In this document: positions 26,501-38,500 of the stretch, piece by piece
How the letters are laid out: every line of letters starts with the position of its first letter
How positions within the stretch are numbered: the first letter of the stretch is position 1
From: Verrucomicrobiia bacterium
GTDB taxonomy: Bacteria > Verrucomicrobiota > Verrucomicrobiia > Verrucomicrobiales > DEV007
Assembly: GCA_030425385.1 (NCBI GenBank)
Contig: JAUIAH010000032.1
Coordinates: forward strand, 32,663-96,662
Length of the DNA: 64,000 nt
Reading direction: 5' to 3'
Made by a program: the position numbers and the translations under genes
The notes under the pieces: generated by a model
Database searches by the model: none
What the model was told of the DNA's origin: nothing
The model's input: only the letters and a program-made list of their open reading frames with translations

Positions 26501-29500
26501 AACTTTCGGACGAACGATCAGGTCTTTCAATGCGGATATTGCCGTTGGTGTGATAGGGAGCGACGGAGCGCGTTTGCGTAGGGCGATAGGTGAATCGGAC
26601 GACCCGCTGCCCGCCGGAAGCGATCTCGAAATGGCTATCGGACGCCACGATCTCCGCTGTGAAAGGCGTGAGTTCGCCGATGCGAATGGGGCCGGTGCCT
26701 TGATTGCGAAAGGTGACCGTCTGGAACGCGGTTTCCCCCAAAGCGACGGTGCCGAAGTCGAGCAAGCCGGGATCGATCGCGAGCTTGCCACTTCGCAAAG
26801 GTGTGAGGGGGCGGTGATCGATACGCCCACTTTGTCCCACGGCCCACAGACGACCATCGGCTTCGCTGATGCTTTGATAGGCTCCGGAACCGCCGGTCCC
26901 CTCCGCTGACCAACTCCGACCAGCGTCAGTGGAGCGAAGGTAGGTCGCATTCAGCCCGACGGCGTAGAAGCTCGTCCCGCTAGCAATCACTTTCGTCAGT
27001 TCCCCATTGGACGCACTGTGATTCACTCGGCTCCAAGAGGCGCCTGCATTGGAACTGCGGAGGATGGTGCCTCCCTGCCCTACGATGATCCCCACATTGT
27101 TGCTACCGAAGGCAACGCTGTTGAGTCGCAAACCAGCAAGATTGACGCCACTCACCCTAGGCGTGGTCGGCCAGGTCGCCCCGCGGTTGGTCGATCGCCG
27201 AATGACCCCATTCTCACCCACAAGCACCCCGCTAGTGCCGGTGTAGTCGATGCCTAACAAGTGGTTGAGAAGATCGTTGGGAGCCACGTTGTTGAAGACG
27301 TTCGCTGAGAACTGCTTCACAATCCTGCCAGAATCACCCACTAAGGTGACCAGACCGCTGCTATCGACCCCGATCGCGTTCCACTGATTGCCACCGCTGC
27401 CAATCACATCGCTATCCGTGATTGGTGTCCACTGGGCGAACTGCGCGTCATTGCTTCTTAACAAAGTGCCACTCCGTCCTGCCGCCCAGAGTGTGTTGCC
27501 GTGAGCAGCAGCTGCCCGCAATTCAATGTTGGTGAGGGGGTGAGCCACCCAATTGCCTAACGTCAGGGGTGTGAATCGGAGGAGCGCGCCGCTTTGACCC
27601 ACGGCCACCCCCGTGCCGCTGTTCAGCATGGCGATGTCAAGCAACTGAGAGCCTCCCTGGCGCTCTCGATACCAATGCTGCTCGCTGGCGGTGCCCCGCA
27701 GTTGGATGAAATGAGCACCCACACCGTCATTTGTGCGCAAGGCGAGGGGAAAGTCCACGGTGCCGATCTCGGTAGGCGCATAGCGGAGAAAGAGTCTCCG
27801 TTCTTCTCCTGGTGCCAAGGTAAGCGAGGTGGGCGAGGCACTGAACGGCGATCCGTTAGGCAATGCCTGGATGTCGATGGCAAGGGGGGCTTGTCCCAGG
27901 TTGGCAACGCTCACGAGACGCTGGGCGCCACCCCCGACGGCGTGCGAACCAAAGTCGACCAGTTCGTCAGAGGCGAAGTAGAGGGGCACTGCCTGACCAC
28001 TTCCGGCGAGCGGGATGAGCCGAGGGCTGTCGTTCCCATTGTATTGCAGTCGCAGCGTGCCCGCGGCCGCTTCCGGCGACGTGGGGAGATAGCGTACACG
28101 CAGCTCTCGAGTGTCGCCAGGGGGCACCGCCACGGCGTTAGGTTCCACGATGAAATCAGCGTCGCCCTCGGCACTGGCATAGAGAGTGAGTTGCGTTTGG
28201 CCGTCGTTTGCGATCTGCACGGTGCGAGTGCTAGGCGTGTGCAGAGGAACATTGCCAAAGTTTACTGCCCTGACAGAGGTGCGAAACTGAGCCGTGCGTG
28301 CATTGGGTTCATAGCCGAACTCCAAGCGGCCTCCAATGCTCAAGAGTCCTGGCAGCTCGATGCCTTCATGGGTGCCCGTGTCGAAATAGAGCCGTCCGTT
28401 AGAGTCAAGCTCTAGAGTTGCGGCGGCTCCTGAATTCGAACCGATGGTCAGCGTGTGGGCGTGAGCCTTGCCAGGGAAGGTCGTCACGGCGACGCCCGTG
28501 GGAATGGTGAGTTGGACGGACACGTTCTCCAGGCCATCACCGCCGATGGTTCCGGTGAGTGCTTGTCCCGATGAACCAATGGTCACCAGTGCTTCCCCAT
28601 TGGCATCGCGCAAGGTAAGGGCTCCTTGCAAAGTCACCCCGGCATCCCAGCGCGCTTCAGTGGAGAAGGCAAAGCGGTCATTGATGCCATTGCCATGCAC
28701 GATCAACGCGAGATCATCGCCCAAGATTGGCGAGGTGATCCGAGCAGGGGCTAGCGCAATGCTAGCAGATGGCGTGTCGCTAGCACTGCGAAGGGCCTGG
28801 AAGGAGCCTTGCAACCGCGGCACCGAAGGATCGAGGGGGCGTAGATTGAGCAACGATCCCAACGTGATCGGATCGACCGCACCATCGAAGCTTAGATACG
28901 GTTGACCGATCGCGGGTTCGCTTTGGAAAGAGGCGCTAATGTCGCGGAAGGTGAGTCCATTGGTGGCAACCAACGGTGCCTCTAACAGGCCGGTCAAAGC
29001 GGGAAGGGCACCATCACCCGGCGTGATGCCAAGGGCTGCCCGCTCGATGGTGACGAGATCCAAGAAGCGTAGGTTGGCCTCAAGGGCGAGACCACCACGG
29101 CGTTTCGCCAATGCTAGGGGACTGGTGCCTTCTGCTGAAGGATCGTAACAGGGCGAGTAGGCAACGAGACGACCTGAGGTGTTGCCATCAAGCGCAATGA
29201 GCGATTCCAAGCCCTCTGGCACTTGGAGATTGTTCACTTCAAGCTCGAAGGAAACCTTTGGCATTTCCACATCAAAGCTGCTTTCGATCGTCTGCAAGAA
29301 GGCGGTCATCACGCTTGGACTGGCATTCTGCGAGAGCAGCGTGGCGAGTTCGTTTGCGAGTCGTTGGAAACGCACTTCAATCGGTTCCGAGGGCGCTTGT
29401 TTGATGATGAACTCCAAGTCTGCCGAGTCCACGAACCCTTTCATCCACGAGTCTTCTGGAATGGACGAGCGCACTTCAAAGCAACCCGGTGTGCCGCGTG

Positions 29501-32500
29501 TGGGATCGGGCGGGACGGCTTCGACTTCCGCGTCTGCGATGGGGATGCCTAACAAACGCCCGGATATCTGGCCGGACAGAAAGGTTTCCTCCAACGGATA
29601 GAGGCTGCCCGCGGTGAAGGCATCGCCATCGAACTGCATGAGCGCGGTTAACAGGTCGCCGGGAGGCAGGGATTGACCGGTGTCGGGATGGGTGAAAGTG
29701 GGAGGATTCGGAGCTGGCGTGTAGAAGGCCATGGTGCCCATCTCACGCGTTTGCAGGAGATAGTCGTTGAGGAACGCCAATCCTGCGGTGAGGCGATCGA
29801 GCGGGTCCTGCGTGTCGTCTAACAAGACGAAGAGCGATGCGGGTGGAGCGTCGACAATGGCTGCAGGCATGCTCAAGCGGGCGGCCCCGACGATGCCGCC
29901 ATGGGGGAAATAGTCGGCCTGGAAGGTACGACCAGACACGGCGGCGCGTTCGGCAGAACCTTCCGGGAAGGCGAGTCCCAAGGCGGTGCCTTCATCATCA
30001 GCGCCATTGCCCGTCCAGAGCGGGTTGGCCAAGAGACCTGCTTCCAGCGCGCCTAGCAGAACATCTTTCCTGGAAGGCAATCCCAGTTCGCTCGGTCGCC
30101 GCCAGGTGCTCTCTGGATGTGCTGGATGATCCGTGAGATGCGGCATCAAGACGCGGGCCTCGGCATTCAGGCCCTTGAAGCCAAACGGCTCGAATGCATA
30201 CCCGATGGTGTAAGTTGCATTGGCCAAGACGTGATCCAGGCCTTCCCTGGCAAAGACAGCCAGAGCCTGGGGATCGGTTAGGCGGCCTTCAATGCCCGCC
30301 GCCAGGATCGCATCGGGGCTGGGCACGCCGACCCCGAATCCGAAGGTGGCCCGATCTGAGGCGGTCGGCGGGAACAGCGGCACGTAGCTGGAGATGAGAT
30401 AGGATGGAGAGAACGCAAAGGCAGCGGCAAAGCCCTCCTTATCGGCCGCCGCTTGCACCTCGACGAGACTCCCGCCGAGATCGAGTCCAAAGATCTTTGG
30501 CTGGACGGCACCGCACAGGGTGAGTTGGGGGTTGAGACTGCCAACGCTCGTTTGCAGAAAGGCGACGAAGCAATCGCGCAGCCCCGGGAGATTCGGCGGG
30601 TCACTGAAGATTTCGGCGAGGATGCCAGCCTTCTGTGTTTCTGATAGGAAGAAGATGCCATTGCTTCCAAGACCAACCAGATCGGGCGCCACCTTGGCGT
30701 AGAGTTCGTTCACCACCTCATCGCCCACGCATTCAGCAAAGCTCGCAAAGGCCTCGAAGAGCCCCGTGACGCATCCATCACATTCATACAGCGCCTTGAG
30801 AGCTCCGAGTTCGAGCGGCCCCACTGCGACGCGCACCTCGCCGCAGACGGAGGGATTGGGATCGCCAAACTCATCTGTGGCAGCCACGAAGGCGGCTAGA
30901 GTGCCCACCGGAATCCCGACGAGGTTCACCGAGCCGACGATGCCCGCAGACCCCGCGGTGGAGAGCACCGCGCCCACCGTGCCGCTAAGGAAGCTGGAGA
31001 CCGATGCATGGGAAAATGTTCCTGTCACTTTCACCGTAGCATCGAAACAGGGAACGCCCGCATAAGCCGCTGCGAGGATGGCTTCGTAGACGCTATCGTT
31101 GTCACCAAGGGCGGCTTGCACGCCTGAAGCCACGGTTCCGGCAAACGTCATTTCCACCGTGTCCAAGGTGTCCTCGATCACCGCGTTCAACGCCGCACCA
31201 TTCGGGACGATGGTTTCATCCAAGCGCGGCGTGACGGTGTCAATAGCCTGTCGAAACGCATTCGCCACGGTGTCGCCGATCTCGGCAGGGGTGTTCAGCT
31301 GGCTGGACTCCAGATAGTCGCGAATCGTGGTCTCCTGATTCTGACCAGGCGGCGTGAACCGCAGGCTGTCGACAAACGCCTGATCGAGCGAAGTGAACTT
31401 CACAATGATTCTGTCAGGATACAGATCGCGGTCGGGATGCGGCTGACAGAGAATATTCATGGTGCGAGGCGGACATTCTCCAGTGGGACACGGAAATTCC
31501 GGGCCGCCGGGTTCGGTATCCTGCAGCGTGTAGAGAATGGCTTCCGGGTGCTCCGCGATTTCTTGGTAGACCCGCAGGCGATCTTGGGTCTTTGCTAGGG
31601 TCTCCCATGAGCATGCTTCCTGAAGTGCGGGAACGATGGCGCCGGCCTCAGTGTGCGCCGCCACTTCCAATGGGCGCCCGTCCTCGTCTAGCTGTATCAA
31701 GGCCGCAAAGTCGCAGGGATCCGCGTTGCTGTTGGCGAAGGAAACGCCACCGCTCACGCCTGTGAGAAGAAACCCTGTAGGCCCTAACGGAATGCCAGCT
31801 GGACCAGCATTGACGTCGAAACAAACACCAATGGGGCCGCGTAGATTGAAGGCGACCAAGGCGGTGACTCCGGCACCGTTCAGGCTACCGCCGACTTGCC
31901 CGGCAAAGAAGAGGTTCTCGGGATTGGCTAGGCCTCCGACATAGACCTGCCCGGTGAGGCTGAGAGGGGGGACTTCAAAGTCGCTGATGCCGAAGCCGAA
32001 GCCGTCCAATTGAACTTCGGGGATGCCTTGCCGCATCTTCACGGTGAGCCCGTTCACTTGACCGGATACGATGGGCGCCTCAGGCGGAATGGCAATGCCT
32101 GCGCTCACGCCGATGATGAGATTGTCAGGGGCGAGCAAGTCCGGCAGCGGCAGATTGCGATCGACAAAGGAGAAGGAGGCTTCGCTCACTTGCAGCGGAA
32201 GTCCCTCGACAACTTCTAACGTTTCTCCCAAGACTAGGTCGGCACCGCCAATCGAGAATTTCGGTAAGGGGGAGCCATCGAAGACAAAGCGCGCGTCGCG
32301 GAGCCCGAAACCGGGACCGTCAGGAATGCGGAATTGACCCGATAGCGCCAGAATGAATGGGGTCGACTCGGACTGGGTGAACAGATTCTGCAGATCGAAA
32401 GCGAAGAGTGAAGCGTCTTCCACCAGGAGCCCTTCGGCACCTCCCAATCGAAACTGCGTGCCGTCCCCACTGACGCCTAACGCATCTACTGTCAACAGAG

Positions 32501-35500
32501 GCCCGGTATCTGGTCTGATCTCGATGCCACCGCAGGCAAGGGCTTGCACGCGCCCACCTCCATCGACCATCAACGTCTCTGCGGGGAGACTCAACCGCAC
32601 ACCGCCATCGAGACGAAAGCGATCCTCTTGAATGGTGATGGCCGTGCCCGACTCACACACTTCCTCGTCTTCTTCGCTGGCACCAAGAACCTCGATTTCA
32701 AATCCCGCCCGATCGAACAAGGTGAGATCGTTCCGCAGGGCGATGACACCCGTGGGCAAGCCGTTGAGCGACCATTCCGCATCGAGCACGTCGACAAAGG
32801 CGGGTTCCTCGGGCAGGGGAATCTCCATGCTCGCGTAAACATTGGTAAGTCTTGGAAGATCCTGACCGAAACTGAGCACGGCGTTGCAAACGGCGAGCCG
32901 CAAGCCATCGATGCCTGGCACTTCAAAGCCAATGTTGCGGAAGATCACCTGGCCACTGAAATCGAAACGTTGGGAGGCCGATTCGTAGCGTAACTGAATG
33001 GGGTCCGCGGGATTGAGCGCAATGGCAGGGCCGCTCAAACTGGCATCGAGTCCTTCATTCTCTGGACAGATCGTTTCCACAAACAGCTCCGGCAGTTGCA
33101 GTGTGCCGTTGTCGAGGGCGACGCTGAAGCCTTCTGGGTCATACGCCAGGGTCAGACTAGCACTGTCTAACACCAATTCATAGTCCTCGCGTGCGGGCGC
33201 GGCGGCATCTGCCCCTGGCTTGGCGATGATGCCAAAGCTTCCGAAGAGATTGAGATAGCCTGATTGTTGCGCTCCAGAGACGGAGAAACCAAGGCCACCG
33301 TCAAAGAGCACGAAGTCGTCCGCGAGCGCGAGATTGAGATTCTGCGTCTGGGCACCGAAGGTTAGGGTTTGCGTCGGGGCATCGTAGCTGGCCGCCGCCG
33401 CAAACGATTGACCCGATTCTAACAACGTGACGTTCGCATCGCCCTCGACAGACAGGGCACCGTTGACGGACCGCGCCACGGCAAAGCCTCCAGAGATCCG
33501 TGCCCCAGCGAGGTCGAGGGCGGTGGCAGTCGCTCCGAGGTCGAAGCCGCCGTCTTGCGCTATGAAGCCCTGTTGCAATGCCAGGGTCACACCATTGGGG
33601 AAATCGAGTTGCCCGCTATTAAGAACCAGGAGAAAGGGGGAGGCGTTGGCCTGACTCGGATCGAAGAGAGCACTGACATTCTGAGCCACCAGATCGATGT
33701 TGCGCGCGGCGAGCCCGTTCTCTCCTCCCAAACTCACGTCCCCCTGTAGGCTAAGTTGATCGACTGTGAGAACGGGTGGCTGACCCGCAGTGGAGGTGAA
33801 ACCACCGCAGCCTTTCAGTTCGAGTACTTCACCCTCCATGCCAGAGATCACCTCCGTTGGGAGCACCAACCCGATGCCGCCGCTCATGGCCAGCGTTGGC
33901 GTGCCGTTCGGATTTGTGGTTAGGCTGACCTCGCCATCGGGACAATCGCCTTGGCCATCACCATAGAGCACGACTTCAAATCCATTGGCGTTGAAGAGAG
34001 ACGCATCATTCTCTAACTGAATGGTACCCTGTGGCAAACCATCCAATGTCCACATGGCGTCGATGACGCGAAATGCTGCCACGCCACCGGGCAGAGGGAG
34101 AACGCCCCTAGCATTGACATCGAGAATGGCTGGCAAGGAGTCGCCTTCAAAGACGAGTCGTCCCTCACAGACATCCGCGCGGAAATCCGCCACATCTGGA
34201 ATGGTGATGCCGACATCATGAATTCCTAAGGCGCCGGTGAAACGCACCGAACTGGGCGATTCCTCATAGCGCACCAGCAAAGGTTGTTCCTCTGTGAGGG
34301 TGATGCGCGGGCCACTTCCAGGCGTGAGGGTCTCATTGTCAGGACAGAGACTGGTCGAGAATACCTCGGCAGGCAGCTCGATGTGGCCCTCATCTAAGGC
34401 GAGATCGAACCCATTGGCGTCGTTCTCGAAGCGCAACACGGCATCATCTAGGAACAAGACAAAGTCCTCAGCTGAAGGAGTCGCCGGGAGCACGCCTCTA
34501 GCAAAGAGACCAGCATCGCCGTTGAGCACCAAGCGACCGAAGGGCTCTTCCGTGCTGACCTCCAGTGTGGTTCCAGCACCGAAGACGACGAAGTTGTCCG
34601 TAAAGCGCAGTGGCGCCCCCTCAGCTTGCCCATTGAAGAGGAATCGGGCGTTGGCCTGACTGTAGCCTACCGTGATGGCGAACGTTTGATCGGGACTACC
34701 ATTCTCACCAGGCACTGTCATCGATCCGTTGCCAGTGATGTCCAGGCCTGCTTCCACCGTGTTCACGGCATCGATTGAGGCCGCCACACGAATGCCGCCA
34801 AATGGAAGAGGACCCTCCGTCGCTGCGTTGAAACTAAAGCTGCCGTCATTGGCAATGGTGGCCTCACTGATCTCAAAGGCGGCGGCTGTCTCCGGCAGGG
34901 TGAGTCGGCCGCCAAAGCTTCCTTCAAGATAGCCCGTGTCCCGGTTGTAGAAGACTTGGCCGTAGACCTCTTCGACGCGCAGTTCTCCTGGAAGTCCGAG
35001 ACCTAACAAGAGTTCAAGCGGGTCGAGCAACGCTAGTCGGTCGGCATAGCTCGCCGCCGCGCTGGCTTGTAGTTGAGCATTCTGATAGACCGAGGTAAGG
35101 AGAGCTTGCCGGAAAGGATCGGCTTCGTTGTCCTCCAGGATCTCAAGGCCCTCCTGATTCAGCGTCACCCCATCGCCCGCGAGCGCCTTGGCCATGACGG
35201 TCAGCGTCTTCTGATAGCGAGTGAACTCGCGGATTGCCTTTCCTTCCAGGGCCTGCGCAAACCCTTGCACCTGTCCATTCAAGGAGGCCACAAGCGCCGG
35301 AGGTCTCAGATCGCCAGTGATCGATTGGCCTGCACCGGCGACCTGCAGATTCTGCCAATAGCCATAGAGCGTTCGTAATTCGCCCGCGAGCGTGGTCGCT
35401 TCGTTCATCTGTGAGATGTCCCAGGAGGAATCGATGCGTTCCTTGGCGCCCTGCAAGGCCTTGCGCAGCCGTTGTTCGAAGGGTGGACTAACGGATTCAA

Positions 35501-38500
35501 CCAAAGTGAATGAGGCCAGCTTCATGGCCTCCAACTCGGTTCCCGATAGGCGTTTCGAACTCGCAGCTTGCGCATTCAGGTTCGTGACCATGAGGGCGAG
35601 TTGGTCCGTGTATTCTTCTGTCGGATCAATGTTAAGCACTAGCAACTGAGCAGTGCGATAGTTGCTCAGCAACGCATAGCGGCGCTTCCAATCAGTCGCT
35701 GGGAGGCTCGCAAGTTCTGCTAGTGCGTCTGCAATCATCTTCTCCGCGGCGGTGTCGGTGATGGTATCACCGTCAAGTCCCAGTGCTTGATTGGCCGCTT
35801 CGTTCTCAATCATCTCGCTGATGAACTCGCGAGTCTCGTCGACCGTCTTTCCACTGAGATCCGCGGCGCCAGTTTCGGGATCGATGCCAAAGCGCTGCAT
35901 GGTATCGACCTTGGCTTGCGTGGTGAGTGCCTGCAGGATGTCATTGCCAAGCGAGGCTTGGTTGCCAATGCCCATTGAATCGGCTGCCGAGTCCAGAATC
36001 TCGGCCATGGCGTTGCGGACCTCCGCAGATGACAGTTGTTTGATCTTGGCAAGATCCACGGAGGCATCTGCCGTACGCCATTTGTCTAACGTCGCCTGGT
36101 GCGACCGATCGACCAAGCTCTGTGTTTCGCCAAGGATGCCAGCGTCGAGGTCGCGACCCAATGCCTGCGCCGCCGCCTCAAAGTTCAATGCTGTTTGGGC
36201 CACCTTGCTCATGGTCTTCCGATCCTTGATGGCGGCCGTATTGTTGAGTACCGCATCCGAGGTGAGTATGGTGGCTCCTTTCTCTAACAAAGTGTTGAGC
36301 TTCTCCTGGATCTCACTCGCGCGCGTGTCATTCTCTGCCGCAAAGGCAGCCGCGAGATCTTTCAAGGTTGAGGCTAACTCTTTCTCCACACGCGACACTT
36401 TCTCCAGTCCTTGAACCAGTTTCTGAAAGCGGCGCTTGGGGCCGTCGACTACGATGAGGACAGACTGGGTCGCCGATCCACTGGCGTTCGAGGCGGTGAG
36501 CGTGAAGCGTGTCGTTCCAAGAGGAGAGACACGGCGACTCCCATTGATCCCCACGCTACCGATCCCGCGATTGATCGAGACGTCGGTGGCAAAGCCAGTC
36601 TGCCATTCCAAGGTAGAGATGCCTCCCAGATCAATGCTGGTTGGCGTGGCAGAGAATTGCAGAATCTCAGGGAACACTTCCACCACTTCCAAGCCACTCA
36701 GAGCCCCACGGAAGTCGGGCAGATCACGGGTAGCGATGAGGAGGTCTTCTCCTTCCCCAAGGACCACGTAGGCGGGGACGAAATTGCCATCCGTATCGAT
36801 GGTGGCGTGTTGATAGGTCTCTAACGGAATCTCACGGGCGCCTGTCAAGGCAACAAAGCTGTCGGACGCTCTGCGGCTTCCGTTCGGGTGGACGGCTGCG
36901 AAGGCCACCTCGCGCCGTTTGGAGGTGTCTTGGCCCAGCAGCGTGAGGGAATCGATAAGGGCATAGACGTGGAAGAAACCTGGACCCAAGCCACGGACCC
37001 TCACAAAGAGCTGAGATCGAGGATGCGTCCCGTTGACAAGGAACGGTGCGGGATGTCCCGCGCGGGGCAGCAGACTGTCAGAGGATAACGTGTCTGCGAG
37101 GAGGTCGGTGATGAGCGGAATCGATCCCGCCGGCTTGGCAATGATTCCTGTGGAGGGCACGAAGTTCCAGTCAGGTTCGCGCTGCTGATCGGGATGGAGG
37201 AACAGGGTGCCAACATCAATGGCGACATCGGAGGCGGGAGTGCCATTGCTATAGACGAGGCCCCCATCATTGTCTTGGGCGACGCCATTCCACACGGTGT
37301 TCTCCGGTAAGGCGAAACCCTGGGTCGCTCCTGGGCCGATTCCGTCATAGACGCGGTCAGTTGCTCCAAAGTCGATGAGCAGGTGGCGAGGTGCCGTGTC
37401 GTTGGCCACCTCAAGAGGTTCCTCCAACACGGCGTCGAATTCTTGAAACGCTTTCTCCGTCTGTGAGAGTAATTGATCCGTTAGGCTGATTACTTTCTCC
37501 AAGACCGCGGCGATGACATCTCGGTTAGGCGTGCTGCTGAGCGATTCAAGATAAGCGTAGTTCAGGTAAAGTTGAATGATATCTTCGGGATCGGCCTCAG
37601 CTTCTCCGGCAAAGGTGGGCGGACGACCGTCACTCTCCAAATCGCCAATCTCCGGCTCGGTTTGATTGACCTGATTGCCCAGGGCTCCATAGAAATCGAC
37701 CAGGCGTTCTAGCGCAATGTCATCGACCATGTCCTCAGCAGGAAAGCTGGGGAGCGCCTCAGTCACCAGTTTGAGGAGATCAAACCGGATGTCAGTGGCG
37801 GCGATGCGAAAGATATAGATCGGGTCCTCCAACGTGAGGTCGCCTTCGAAAGCCATGCCATTGATAAACTCCAGTCGCGTGCCCGCGCTGAGAGCGAGTC
37901 CCTCAGCTGGAGAATAGTGCACATGTAAGGGATGATCCTCACGGATGGACACCGTGGCGATGGGATCCTGCAGAGGTAATCGCATCGATCCGAAGGCATT
38001 CAGATCGAATGAGCCATCGCTGGCCACACTCGCATTCGCTACGGTGAGGGCGATGTCGCCAAAGCTGGGCAGTTGAAGCGATCCGCCAAACGCTCCTGCA
38101 AAGGCTCGAGTCTCACGGTGATACGAAATCTCACCGAAAGCCTCATCGATGCTGAGATCGCCAGGCAACTGGATATCGACGCTTCCCAGAGCACTGGACT
38201 GTGGTCGCGTCTCCCAGAGATGAACGAGCATGGATTGCGCCACGCCTAACAAGGCGTTCATCTGTGATCGCGAGTTGGCGTCATTGAGAACTTCGGCAGA
38301 CTCTAGAAACAGCTCGAGCAAGCCGTCCAGCGTCCTCCACTGAGGATCGACGGTTGTGAGCTGTTGCAAATGGCCTGAGAGCGCTGGGAAACTGACCTCC
38401 TCCCACGTCTGAGCCCGCACAGTGTCTCCTAGCAGGTCTGCCAAGCGTCCCTGCCACAGTCCGGCCTCCATCAGCAACGCCAAGTCCTGAAGATCGAGCA

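Noticed and set aside
27594..28415. 273-codon frame on the plus strand inside the giant gene
   Set aside because: It is a shadow of the giant gene, whose ASH and propeller domains are clearly readable on the minus strand.
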